A stretch of DNA of 64,000 bases from Cytophagaceae bacterium (lineage in GTDB: Bacteria; Bacteroidota; Bacteroidia; Cytophagales; Spirosomataceae): positions 1-64,000 of the forward strand of contig JAIYBU010000011.1 in assembly GCA_027488335.1 (NCBI GenBank). The letters are read 5' to 3'. The notes under the pieces were generated by a model. That model was not told the DNA's origin and ran no database searches. It was given only the letters and a program-made list of their open reading frames with translations. Positions 9,431 through 19,395 of the stretch are shown here, in pieces (the stretch's first letter is position 1; each line of letters begins with the position of its first letter). A program made the translations under genes and the position numbers.

Positions 9431-10492
9431 ATGAAAAAGATTTTTCTACTAAGCTTTTTCGCAATTCAAGCAGTTTTTTCTCAAAATAACTTTAAATCAG
9501 AAGAAGTAAATTATTGGAATACGACTGACTCCGTTCACATCTTCGGTACACTTACCATGCCCGAAAAAGGCTCGAAATTTCCTGCGGTCATTCTTATTAC
9601 AGGCTCAGGTACTCAAGACCGAAACTCAACTTTATTTGGCCATAAGCCCTTCAAAGTGATTGCCGAATATCTTTCCGAAAGAGGATTTGCCGTATTGCGA
9701 GTCGATGACCGAGGAGCAGGGCAAACCACTTTGGGTCGAAATCCGAAAGCAATGACAAGCGAAAACTTTGCGGAAGACGTAAAATCAGGTATTAGTTACT
9801 TGAAAACTCGTAATGAAATAAACGTAAAAAAAATTGGTTTAATTGGTCATAGCGAAGGAGGTATGATTGCTCCGATGGTAGCCAAACAAACTAAAGATGT
9901 TGCTTACATTGTTTCGTTGGCCGGGACGGGGGTTTCGGGAAAAATTGTGGCGGGGAATCAAATTTCAACCATCAGACTCAAAGGTGGAATGGATAGCCTT
10001 TCAGTGAAAGAGTTTGTGGACTTCAACGATAAACTCATTGACATCATTACGAGTGATGACGAACAAAAAACAAAGGAAGAAAAAATGCGACAACTGTTGA
10101 ATGCACTTTCAATAACTTTCAAAACCAAAAATAAACTTTTAGGAAATGAAGAAATTTTCATCAAGAGTCAACTAAAAAGTGGGATTCTGTGGGTGAAGTT
10201 TTTTATGAAGCACGACCCTGCCCAAGACTGGGAAAAAATAAAGTGCCCTATTTTGGTACTAAATGGCACAAAAGATACCCAAGTTGATGCTAATTTACAC
10301 ATACCCGCCATCGAAAATGCGTTGAAAAAAGCCAAAAACAAGCATTTTAAAATCATAAGGTTGGATGGACTAAATCACCTTTTCCAACACGCAAATACTG
10401 GTCTAATCGATGAATATGCCAAGATAAAAGAAGATTTCGCCCCCGAAGCCTTACAAATCATGGCTGATTGGCTAATACAAACTACTAAATAA
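9431..10492 (+). CDS. Alpha/beta hydrolase, secreted
   Basis: Signal peptide MKKIFLLSFFAIQAVFSQ; GHSEGGMIAP nucleophile elbow. Confidence 0.88.
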   Translation: MKKIFLLSFFAIQAVFSQNNFKSEEVNYWNTTDSVHIFGTLTMPEKGSKFPAVILITGSGTQDRNSTLFGHKPFKVIAEYLSERGFAVLRVDDRGAGQTTLGRNPKAMTSENFAEDVKSGISYLKTRNEINVKKIGLIGHSEGGMIAPMVAKQTKDVAYIVSLAGTGVSGKIVAGNQISTIRLKGGMDSLSVKEFVDFNDKLIDIITSDDEQKTKEEKMRQLLNALSITFKTKNKLLGNEEIFIKSQLKSGILWVKFFMKHDPAQDWEKIKCPILVLNGTKDTQVDANLHIPAIENALKKAKNKHFKIIRLDGLNHLFQHANTGLIDEYAKIKEDFAPEALQIMADWLIQTTK

Positions 10493-10785
10493 ACAAAAAA
10501 AGCATTTGTCATCAAAACAATGTCCTTTTTCATTACTTTAAGGCTTCCAATTTGCCTAAATCAATGATGTATTTTTCAATTTATCCGTTCCGACGTTATT
10601 ACTTCTGACCATCACTACAAAACGTTTATCACCAGCAGTGACAACAAAAGTTTAATTATTATTATATTTTTGACTGTTAAAGGGTTACTTTTAAAGTAAG
10701 TTATGGCTTTCGCCAAAAACTAAAAATTATTTTACTATTTATTTACTAAGCGGTTGACTAAATTTGAATTTTGAAATCAGACTCA

Positions 10786-11610
10786 ATGCTTACATTCCCA
10801 AATGCCAAAATCAATATTGGCTTAAATATTACCGAAAAACGCTCCGATGGCTTTCATAACATTGAATCGGTGTTTTATCCTGTCGAGTGGTGCGACGCCC
10901 TCGAAATTATTCCCAACCAAAATCCCGATGCTATAAATGCTGTTTTTCAGAGTTCTGGGTTAGCAATTCCTGGCAGTGAAAGTTCTAATTTATGCCTAAA
11001 AGCATGGAATTTATTGCAAGACCGCATCAGCATTCCCCCCATGATTCATCTGCACAAAGTTATTCCAATGGGTGCTGGTTTGGGCGGTGGTTCGGCTGAC
11101 GGTGCTTTTACTCTAAAAATGCTCAACTACATCTATGACCTAAAGCTCAGCAATGATGAATTGAAAGATTTTGCCCGAAAATTAGGTTCAGATTGTGCAT
11201 TTTTCATAGAAAACCGACCCGTTTTTTGCTTCAATAAAGGCGATGAGTTTGAAGATTTTACACTTGACCTGAAAGGAAAATTTGTGGTTTTGGTAAACCC
11301 CGATATTCATATTTCTACGGCCGAAGCTTATTCGGGTGTTTCGCCAAAAAAATCAGAAATAGCTCTAAAAATGGCACTTTCACAGCCAATTTCTGAATGG
11401 AAAAAAATAGTTAAAAACGATTTTGAAGAAAAGTTGTTATTAAAGTATCCGACCATTGCCGAGGTGAAAGAAACACTCTATCAAGCGGGAGCAGTGTATG
11501 CTTCCATGACGGGTTCGGGCTCGACAGTCTATGGAATTTTCGAGCAAGAAACGGACTTGAAAAGGAATTTTCCAAACTTTGCAATGTGGCAAGGATTCTT
11601 TAAAATCTAA
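10786..11610 (+). CDS. ispE: 4-(cytidine 5'-diphospho)-2-C-methyl-D-erythritol kinase
   Basis: FPNAKINIGLNITEKRSDGFHNIESVFYPV; PMGAGLGGGSADGAF GHMP kinase motif. Confidence 0.95.
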   Translation: MLTFPNAKINIGLNITEKRSDGFHNIESVFYPVEWCDALEIIPNQNPDAINAVFQSSGLAIPGSESSNLCLKAWNLLQDRISIPPMIHLHKVIPMGAGLGGGSADGAFTLKMLNYIYDLKLSNDELKDFARKLGSDCAFFIENRPVFCFNKGDEFEDFTLDLKGKFVVLVNPDIHISTAEAYSGVSPKKSEIALKMALSQPISEWKKIVKNDFEEKLLLKYPTIAEVKETLYQAGAVYASMTGSGSTVYGIFEQETDLKRNFPNFAMWQGFFKI

Positions 11611-11632
11611 TCATCAACAACGTTTGGGGTCT

Positions 11633-12217
11633 ATGAATCAACTTACAAAACGCCGTGAACCATTTGCTTTCATGCTTTATTTGGCTATTATTGGTAGCGG
11701 CTTGTTGTTTTTCTTTTTGCTCTTGGTTTTTATCACCAAAGAGGCACGTAATCAGGATATTCCATTAAAAATACCTGGAGTATTTTGGGTAAGCACATTT
11801 GTAATTATTGCCAGTAGTTTGACGCTTCAAGGAGCAAATAAAGCATTTAAAGAAGAACGTTTCAGAAGTTATCGTCTCAATATCAGTCTGACCCTTTTAG
11901 CAGGAATTCTGTTTATCGTTTTACAAGGTTTAGGTTGGCAAAAAATGCTTTCAGCAGGTATCACGATGGCCAATAATACGGGCGGAATGTTTATTTATGT
12001 GCTTTCTGGACTACATATTTTGCATACTATCGGCGGGCTTATTGCGTTGGCATCGGCCAATAAAGATGCTTTCCAACGCATGCAGTATATCGATTCGTTT
12101 GTTTATAGTGTAAACCCACCTAATCAATTGAAAATCAAGTTAATAAGTATTTATTGGCACTTTATAGATATTCTCTGGCTTATCCTTTTTCTCTTTTTAC
12201 TTTACCATGCTTCATAA
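11633..12217 (+). CDS. Heme-copper oxidase subunit III family protein
   Basis: Multi-TM; HILHTIGGLIAL ... YWHFIDILWLILFLFLL. Confidence 0.8.
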   Translation: MNQLTKRREPFAFMLYLAIIGSGLLFFFLLLVFITKEARNQDIPLKIPGVFWVSTFVIIASSLTLQGANKAFKEERFRSYRLNISLTLLAGILFIVLQGLGWQKMLSAGITMANNTGGMFIYVLSGLHILHTIGGLIALASANKDAFQRMQYIDSFVYSVNPPNQLKIKLISIYWHFIDILWLILFLFLLYHAS

Positions 12218-12896
12218 AACTCGTGGAATAGTTATTAGCTATATTCGTTACCGAGAAACATCAATTATCGTAAAAATATATACCGAAAAATTCGGTATTC
12301 AGTCTTTTATTGAAAATGGTGTGAGAAGCAGTAAAGGCAAAAATAGAATCGCACTTTTTCAGCCGCTTTCGTTGCTCGATATGGTGGTTTATCATGATGA
12401 AAAGAAAGACCTTCACCGAATTTCGGAGATAAAATCAAGTTTCCCGTTTCGCACGCTTCCTTACGAAATACATAAATCGAGCATCGGAATGTTTTTGGAT
12501 GAAATTTTGAATAAAACGCTAAAAGAAAATACCGAAAATGAGCTTTTATTCGATTTTCTTTATCATTCGTTGATTTTTTTGGACGAAACCGACGAGCATT
12601 ATGAAAATTTTCACCTGATTTTTCTACTGAAATATGCCTTTTTCTTGGGTTTTTCGCCACAAGATTCGAGCGAAATCGTATCGCAATTTAAGGAATTTAA
12701 TACCATGATTCCGTTTGATGCCGACTACCAAAAACTTATGAATCGGCTAATTTTGGCCGATTATCAAACGCCCCTACTTATGAGCAGGGGCGTAAGAAAT
12801 CATCTACTTGAAGTTATTATTGTCTTTTACCAAATCCATTTTGAAGAATTTGGCGAAATAAAATCATTACAAGTGCTTCGTGAGGTACTTAGTTGA
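12207..12896 (+). CDS. recO: DNA repair protein RecO
   Basis: MLHKTRGIVISYIRYRETSIIVKIYTEKFGIQSFIENGVRSSKGK. Confidence 0.93.
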   Translation: MLHKTRGIVISYIRYRETSIIVKIYTEKFGIQSFIENGVRSSKGKNRIALFQPLSLLDMVVYHDEKKDLHRISEIKSSFPFRTLPYEIHKSSIGMFLDEILNKTLKENTENELLFDFLYHSLIFLDETDEHYENFHLIFLLKYAFFLGFSPQDSSEIVSQFKEFNTMIPFDADYQKLMNRLILADYQTPLLMSRGVRNHLLEVIIVFYQIHFEEFGEIKSLQVLREVLS

Positions 12897-12932
12897 AGCT
12901 ACATCCCAGCCTTTCCCTATAAGAAGGAGTTT

Positions 12933-14459
12933 TTAATACTTCCGTAGAAAAGCAGTCAATAAATTTACGCCATAGGCGGTGGCAGACTTCATTTTGGCAA
13001 ATTCTGAATCTCCAAAAGCCAATCCAGCAATATCAAGGTGAGCCCAATTGGTGTGTCCATCAATAAAAAACTCTAAGAATTTTGCGGCAGTAATTGCTCC
13101 CGCAACTGGAGCAGCAGAAAGGTTTTTGATGTCGGCCACATCAGAATTCATCATATCTTTGTAGTCGTCCCAAAGTGGTAAACGCCACAATTTTTCGCCC
13201 GTTTCTTGGCCTATTTCGAGCAGTTGATTGGCTAATTCATCGTTATTCGATAGTAATCCAGCCGCAGCATAACCCAAAGCAGCAATACAATTACCTGTGA
13301 GTGTAGCTAAGTCTATGATTACATCTGGTTCAAAGTTTTTCTTAATATAAGAAAGTCCGTCAGCTAAAATTAATCTTCCTTCTGCATCGGTATCAATAAC
13401 TTCGATGGTTTTACCTGAATACGAAGAAATAACTTCGCTCGGTTTCAAGGCATTTCCGTCAACGCAGTTTTCGGTCGAAGGAATCACCCCTATCAAATGT
13501 ACTGGAAGCTTTAGTTTTGCGACCAATTCCATTGCTCCTAAAACTGCTCCTGCCCCACCCATATCCGACTTCATATAACTCATACTTGCCGAACCTTTAA
13601 TTGAAATTCCGCCCGTATCGAAAGTTACGCCTTTGCCAACTAAGCCTATCCTTCGGCTTTGCTCGGGCAGCGGTAAATCCGAAGAGCGTTCTCCGAGCGT
13701 AGCTGTGGGCTGATTCTCGAGCGAAGTCGAGAGATATTCCATCACAATAAATCGGGCTGGATTTTCGGTGCTACCACGACCAACGGCCAAAAGTGCATGT
13801 AATCCAAGTTCGAGGCATTGTTTTTCGTCATACACTTTTACATCAAAACCATATTTTTGACCCGATTCGATGGCGAATTCGGCGAGTTTTTGTGGATATT
13901 TATAATTGGCTGGAGCATCAACCAAAGCCATGATTCGAGCTTGCGTTTCGGCAGTTGCTTGCCCAATTTTAGCTGTTTTTTTTGCACTTTCTATATAGTT
14001 TTCAGCTACTTGAATTTCTAAAACCGTCTCTTCCGAGAAAAATTCAGCAGTTTTTTTAGCATCAGTTTTATAGATTCCAACTTCATATTCGGCCAAACAG
14101 ATTCCATTGACAATCTGCTCGGTATATGCTTCCAAACCAGCCAGTTTTAGCTTTAAACCAACATTATTTGGTAGTTTTTTCTTTGAATTATAGAAAAATG
14201 AACGAAAAACCTTCACAAAATCAATCGTTTTTGGGGCTTTTCCTAAACCCAGAAGATATACTTTTTCGAGTCCTTCTATTGCTCCATAAAGAGTCAACGT
14301 TTCCTTTTTTCCTGCTTTAAAATCTTGTTGTAAAGTTTCGGCACTAAGCCCAACGTGTTTAGCAATTTTTGAAAGATTTTCGGCCAATTTCTCGTTATCA
14401 ACCAACGGGAAAATAATAGTTTTGGCAGCGGTATTATTGGCTGTTATGTTGATTTTCAT
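12933..14459 (-). CDS. pepA: Leucyl aminopeptidase (M17)
   Basis: LVGKGVTFDTGGISIK, MKSDMGGAG, NTDAEGRL-like DTDAEGRLILAD; contains an unusual 28-codon insertion-like segment. Confidence 0.95.
   Translation of the reverse strand: MKINITANNTAAKTIIFPLVDNEKLAENLSKIAKHVGLSAETLQQDFKAGKKETLTLYGAIEGLEKVYLLGLGKAPKTIDFVKVFRSFFYNSKKKLPNNVGLKLKLAGLEAYTEQIVNGICLAEYEVGIYKTDAKKTAEFFSEETVLEIQVAENYIESAKKTAKIGQATAETQARIMALVDAPANYKYPQKLAEFAIESGQKYGFDVKVYDEKQCLELGLHALLAVGRGSTENPARFIVMEYLSTSLENQPTATLGERSSDLPLPEQSRRIGLVGKGVTFDTGGISIKGSASMSYMKSDMGGAGAVLGAMELVAKLKLPVHLIGVIPSTENCVDGNALKPSEVISSYSGKTIEVIDTDAEGRLILADGLSYIKKNFEPDVIIDLATLTGNCIAALGYAAAGLLSNNDELANQLLEIGQETGEKLWRLPLWDDYKDMMNSDVADIKNLSAAPVAGAITAAKFLEFFIDGHTNWAHLDIAGLAFGDSEFAKMKSATAYGVNLLTAFLRKY
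13650..13733. repeat. 84-bp in-frame palindromic insertion-like element inside pepA
   Basis: Ends ccttcggctttgctcggg and ctcgagcgaagtcgagag are inverted copies (13/18, all differences transitions); length exactly 28 codons. Confidence 0.55.
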
Positions 14460-14495
14460 GTTTTTAAAATTTCTTGTTTAAAAGTATAAAATTAG

Positions 14496-14539
14496 AACGC
14501 TGATTTTCACAGATGATTAAATCCATCAAAATCAGCGTT
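14496..14539. repeat. Inverted repeat downstream of the esterase gene (terminator-like)
   Basis: AACGCTGATTTT ... AAAATCAGCGTT perfect 12-bp arms. Confidence 0.7.
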
Positions 14540-14572
14540 ATTTCTATTTGTCGTAGCTTTCTATTCAAACTC

Positions 14573-15664
14573 TCAGAAAAAAAGCCACTCTATGGCTTTA
14601 GGAAATTCTTGTCCCCAACGTTTTTCCTTATGCTCGCCTTTGGGGTCGACTGAAAGTTTAATTTGGATTTTATCCGCATCCCAACCTTGCCCTTCGATGG
14701 TCTCCTTCATTTTCTTTACATTCGGAATCATTGCCTCACTTTCTTTTCCGCCTCCATATAAATAAATTTTTGTGTTGAGCGGATTAAAAAACTCAATGGC
14801 ATCGAAGTAAATTTTAGGAGAAACCCATAACGAAGGCGAAAGTACCATCAGACGACCGATAGATTCAGGATACATCAATCCTGCATAAATACTAATCAAA
14901 CCACCCATTGAGCTACCACCAATGCCAGTAAATTGTCGCTCGGTTTTGGTGCGATAATTGGCATCAATGTAAGGTTTTAGGTTACGCACAATAAAATTGG
15001 CGTATTTCATGCCCAAACCTTTTCCTTTTTTCTCGACCGTATAAGGAGAATATTCATTAAAACGGTCTTCTTCACCGTGCTCGATGGCCACGATAATTAC
15101 ATCGCCCAATTCTTTTTTGGCTAAAAGCGAAAGGCGTTTATCAATTTCCCAGTTGCCGTAGCTTGAACCTTCCCCAAAAAGATTTTGGGCATCTTGCATA
15201 TATAAAACAGGATAATGTTTATCAAGATTTTGGTCGTAATCGGGCGGGAGAAGAATATAAACTTTCCGTGTTTTACCCAATTGTGGCATTTCAAATTTTT
15301 CAGAAACTACCTGCACTTTAGGCATTAGGTTTTTGATAAATGCCGTAGAGCCATCGTGTCGCCAATAAGGCACAAAATCGACATAATTCCCCGCTAACTT
15401 ATCAATTACTCGATTACTTGGTGCGTTTCCGTAAGTATCTAACTCAACAAAATCCCAACCACCACGTGTATATTTATACTCTATTTTTTCGGGAAGTTTT
15501 ACTTCGGGAGCGAATGTAAATTTGTATTTTCCCTTGCTCACACGCTTCATTTCAATATCTGATACCTCGGGATTCCATTCGCAAAAATTACCTGAAAGAT
15601 AAACAGGTCGTTCATCATCGACAGGGGTTGTCAACTCTAAACTTAATAAATTTCGGTTACTCAT
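14573..15664 (-). CDS. Alpha/beta hydrolase-fold esterase (enterochelin esterase-like)
   Basis: GIGGSSMGGLISIYAGLMYPE; N-terminal glycogen-binding/CBM48-like region; start at MSNRNLLSLEL. Confidence 0.85.
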   Translation of the reverse strand: MSNRNLLSLELTTPVDDERPVYLSGNFCEWNPEVSDIEMKRVSKGKYKFTFAPEVKLPEKIEYKYTRGGWDFVELDTYGNAPSNRVIDKLAGNYVDFVPYWRHDGSTAFIKNLMPKVQVVSEKFEMPQLGKTRKVYILLPPDYDQNLDKHYPVLYMQDAQNLFGEGSSYGNWEIDKRLSLLAKKELGDVIIVAIEHGEEDRFNEYSPYTVEKKGKGLGMKYANFIVRNLKPYIDANYRTKTERQFTGIGGSSMGGLISIYAGLMYPESIGRLMVLSPSLWVSPKIYFDAIEFFNPLNTKIYLYGGGKESEAMIPNVKKMKETIEGQGWDADKIQIKLSVDPKGEHKEKRWGQEFPKAIEWLFF

Positions 15665-15902
15665 TTCTACTTTTTTAGTGGTACGTAAGTGTAAGTAAGA
15701 ATAAAAACACGTTATATTTATAGAATGTTCCAGCAACTACCTACTGAATGCACCATTATAACTCAGATTTACTTTATCAAAAGCCTTTTAAGACTAAATG
15801 ACTCGACAATTTTAACTAAAAGCCCTAATATTCAAGCAAGAAAACTATAGTTAGTTAGCAAAAACACGAAAAATTTATACTATCTATCGCAAAAAAACAA
15901 AA

Positions 15903-15936
15903 TTGGCGGCGTCTTTTTCTCAAAAAACACCGCCAA
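15903..15936. terminator. Hairpin downstream of the FAD-linked oxidase gene
   Basis: ttggcggcgtcttttt...aaaaaacaccgccaa stem; T run on the minus strand. Confidence 0.65.
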
Positions 15937-15965
15937 ATAAGTATTTAGGGCAACTTATTTATTCG

Positions 15966-18929
15966 TTAAACTAAGGCTTGCCAAAGTATTTCGACTGGAT
16001 GTAAGGCTTTTCGGCCAGTACCATCGTGAATTTGATGGCGACAACTTGTTCCTGGGGCAGCAATAATCACATCTTCTGGCTGATTTCTTACGGTCGGGAA
16101 AAGCACCAGTTCGCCGATTTTCATCGAAAGCTCATAATGTTCTTTTTCGTAACCAAAAGAGCCCGCCATTCCGCAGCAACCCGATGGAATGAGGTGCACT
16201 TCGTAGTTTTTAGGCAATGAAAGTATCTTTTTGGTTGGCGTGAGCGAAGCTACCGATTTTTGTTGGCAATGCCCGTGCAATTTAATTAAACGTTTTTCGC
16301 TGGTGAAGTTTTCAGCCGTAATACGTTTGGCATCCATTTCACGAGCAATAAATTCGTCAATCATCAACGCATTTTTAGCCAATTTTTTGGCCGCTTCCAC
16401 CAAATTTTCATCAACTAAATCGGGGTATTCATCTCTGAAAGTCAAAATTGCCGAAGGTTCGATTCCAATTAGTGGGGTTTCTTCATTAATAACATCTTTC
16501 AATAATGCTACATTCTGATTGGCCAATTTTTGAGCATCTTTCAACAAGCCTTTCGATAAATACGCTCTTCCAGAATCAACGTGGTTTGGAATAATTACTT
16601 CATAACCAAGCTTATTGAGCAAATCGAGTGCTTTTTTGCCAATTTCAACATCATTAAAATTCGTAAATTCATCACAGAATAAAAATACTTTCTTTGTCGA
16701 CTTAGCTGTCGATTTCTCTGATTTCCTATACCATTGTTTGAGTGTATTGCTGCTCAAAAGCGGCATGGTTCGCTCAGGGTGAAAACCAATCACACGATTG
16801 GCTATCTTGCGTAAAGGAGCATTTCCGAGAACCAAGTTATAAGCCCACGGCACATAAGATGCGATATTACTCATTTTTGAATAATTGCCAATCAACCACG
16901 AACGTATCGGAACACCATTTTTTTCTTGATAATGTTGCAAAAACTCCATTTTCAACTTCGCCACATCTACATTCGACGGACATTCTGACTTACAACCTTT
17001 GCATAATAGACACAAATCCATTACTTCTTTGACCTCCTTACTATCAAAACGGTCGAGCTTGTCGGAGTTTGTCAGTACTTCACGTAAAATATTTGCTCTG
17101 GCACGAGTAGTGTCTTTTTCGTTACGGGTAGCCATATAACTCGGACACATCGTTCCACCGCTCAACTCGGTTTTACGGCAATCGCCTGAGCCATTGCACT
17201 GCTCAGCGTGCTGGAGGATATTCTGATTATTGAATCGGAAAACTGTTTCAAACTCAGGTACTTTATGGTCGGCCTCGTAGCGAAGGAATTTATCCATCGG
17301 AGGTGTATCGACGATTTTATTGGGGTTGAAGATATTTTGTTCGTCCCAAACTTTTTTCAAACCTTTAATCAAAGCGTAGTTTTTCTCGCCAATTTGTTGA
17401 CGAATAAACTCCCCACGCAGGCGGCCATCACCGTGTTCGCCCGAAAGTGACCCCTTATATTTTTTTACTAAAGTCGAAATCTCTTCGGCAATCAATCTAA
17501 ATTGGCGGTGACCTTCGGCAGTTTTTAGATTAATAATTGGTCGAAGGTGAATCTCTCCCGAACCTGCGTGTGCATAATGCACCGACGACATGCCATTTTT
17601 AGTCAAAATCTCATTAAATTCTCTGATAAAATCTGGCAAATCATTTACATCGACGGCCGTATCTTCGATAACCGCTACGGCTTTCTCATCACCTGGAAGG
17701 TTGGAAAGAAGTCCTAAGCCTGCTTTGCGGAGTGTCCAAATCTTTTTGGTGTCTTCGCCAAAAAGAATCGGGAAATGATAGCCTAAACCAGCAGCACGCA
17801 TTTCAGCTTCCATTTCAGTCGCACGAGATTTTACTTCATTAATATCATCGTTTGAAAGTTCTACTACCAAAATTGCACCTGGGTCGCCTTGCACAAAGAA
17901 TCGGTTTTGGCGTTGCTCTTTATTTTCTTTTGTACACTCTAAAATATAATGGTCGATTAATTCTACTGCCGTAGGCTTATATTTGAGAGCGATAAGGTTT
18001 GCTCGAAGCGACTCATCTACTGAATTGACGTGTACACAAACCAATCCTTGAACTTTTGGCGGAAGCGGATTTACATGAAGTTTGATTTCGGTGATAAACA
18101 TCAGCGTTCCTTCCGAACCAGCAATGAGTTTACAGAAATTAAATGCCCCCCCCGACGCCACACCCGCCAAAGGTGGTGTTTTGATAGTTGCTTGCCCTTG
18201 AGCAGTAAACACTTCAGTTTCAAGAAGTTCATCAATAGCATAGCCAGTATTCCGACGTTCGATGCTCATCTTCGGAAATTCTTTACGAATTTCGTTCTGA
18301 TTATCAGCATCGCTCAAAATACTGTTAATATGATTATAGATACGTCCTTCGAGCGAAGTGGTATCGTTTAATTTTTGTTTAAATTCATCAATACTCAAAT
18401 TCTTGAACTCAACAAAAGAACCATCGCTCAGAAAACCTTTTACTTCCATCAAGTGGTTTCGAGTACTTCCGTAAACTACTGAGTTTGAGCCACATGAATT
18501 ATTACCAACCATCCCGCCAATCATAGCACGATTAGCCGTTGAGGTTTCGGGGCCAAAGAATAAACCGTTTTGTTTCAAGAAGAAATTTAATTCGTCACGC
18601 ACAACACCTGGCTGTACTTTTACCCATCGTTCTTCTTTGTTTAGTTCGAGTATTTTGGTAAAGGTGCGAGATACATCAACGATAATACCATTACCCACCA
18701 CTTGCCCAGCCAGAGATGTCCCAGCGGTACGAGGAATTAAGGAAGTATTATTCTTACGAGCAAAAGCTATCAGTTTTTGAATGTCGGACTCATCCTTGGG
18801 AATCGCTACTGCCAACGGCATTTCTCGATAGGCTGAGGCATCAGTTGCGTACAGAGTACGCATCACATCATCCAAATAAAGTTCTCCAGCCAATTCTTTG
18901 GCCAATTGCTGTAATTGTTGGTTAATCAT
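15966..18929 (-). CDS. FAD-binding / Fe-S-binding oxidoreductase (GlcD-type plus CCG domain)
   Basis: PRTAGTSLAGQVVGNGIIVDVSR FAD motif; CLLCKGCKSECPSNVD; SGCCGMAGSFGYE. Confidence 0.93.
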   Translation of the reverse strand: MINQQLQQLAKELAGELYLDDVMRTLYATDASAYREMPLAVAIPKDESDIQKLIAFARKNNTSLIPRTAGTSLAGQVVGNGIIVDVSRTFTKILELNKEERWVKVQPGVVRDELNFFLKQNGLFFGPETSTANRAMIGGMVGNNSCGSNSVVYGSTRNHLMEVKGFLSDGSFVEFKNLSIDEFKQKLNDTTSLEGRIYNHINSILSDADNQNEIRKEFPKMSIERRNTGYAIDELLETEVFTAQGQATIKTPPLAGVASGGAFNFCKLIAGSEGTLMFITEIKLHVNPLPPKVQGLVCVHVNSVDESLRANLIALKYKPTAVELIDHYILECTKENKEQRQNRFFVQGDPGAILVVELSNDDINEVKSRATEMEAEMRAAGLGYHFPILFGEDTKKIWTLRKAGLGLLSNLPGDEKAVAVIEDTAVDVNDLPDFIREFNEILTKNGMSSVHYAHAGSGEIHLRPIINLKTAEGHRQFRLIAEEISTLVKKYKGSLSGEHGDGRLRGEFIRQQIGEKNYALIKGLKKVWDEQNIFNPNKIVDTPPMDKFLRYEADHKVPEFETVFRFNNQNILQHAEQCNGSGDCRKTELSGGTMCPSYMATRNEKDTTRARANILREVLTNSDKLDRFDSKEVKEVMDLCLLCKGCKSECPSNVDVAKLKMEFLQHYQEKNGVPIRSWLIGNYSKMSNIASYVPWAYNLVLGNAPLRKIANRVIGFHPERTMPLLSSNTLKQWYRKSEKSTAKSTKKVFLFCDEFTNFNDVEIGKKALDLLNKLGYEVIIPNHVDSGRAYLSKGLLKDAQKLANQNVALLKDVINEETPLIGIEPSAILTFRDEYPDLVDENLVEAAKKLAKNALMIDEFIAREMDAKRITAENFTSEKRLIKLHGHCQQKSVASLTPTKKILSLPKNYEVHLIPSGCCGMAGSFGYEKEHYELSMKIGELVLFPTVRNQPEDVIIAAPGTSCRHQIHDGTGRKALHPVEILWQALV

Positions 18930-19225
18930 TGATTCTCAAAGTTTTTGAATTTTTCAAAGATATTAGATTTCCGAGTTCATTACCCAAAAAAATATCTATA
19001 AATATTTTATCTTAAAAAAGTACAAATCAGACCTGCAATGGTCGAATCGTTAGCAATTAATTTAGTTGTTGACTTTGAAGCAATAATTGATGAGTAAAAT
19101 TGGGCTACAAAATTACGACTAAAAACCTAAAGCTATATTGTATTTGTACAATTTTTAAAAATTGAATTATTTAAAGAAATTTTATTTTTTAATATAATAT
19201 TTTGGACTTTGTATATTTCTTTTTG

Positions 19226-19233
19226 TAATTTTG
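19226..19233 (+). promoter_or_regulatory. Putative Bacteroidota -7 element upstream of susC
   Basis: TAATTTTG with upstream TTTG candidates. Confidence 0.4.
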
Positions 19234-19395
19234 AGAGTTAATTAGAAAAATAATTCAACGTTTTCTAAACAAATTTCTATATCACAAGGTTAGACTCGTC
19301 AAACTATCGTTATGTAGAGCATGATAAAACAAAAGAAGACGATTTATTTTTTAAGTTAAATTAATCATTTATTAATCTTTCTTTAATTACAACCT

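Noticed and set aside
12769-12793. cgcccctacttatgagcaggggcg hairpin in recO
   Set aside because: Only ~7-10 pairs with a mismatch, within a segment that reads as normal RecO C-terminal sequence without an obvious insertion.
18343-18360. ccttcgagcgaagtgg in the FAD oxidase gene resembling the pepA element end
   Set aside because: Encodes the expected LEGRIYNHI sequence, with no second terminal repeat nearby; probably coincidental.
16026-18925. Numerous ORFs of 60-113 aa antisense to the FAD-linked oxidase
   Set aside because: They overlap a full-length conserved CDS on the opposite strand and show no recognisable domains; typical shadow ORFs.
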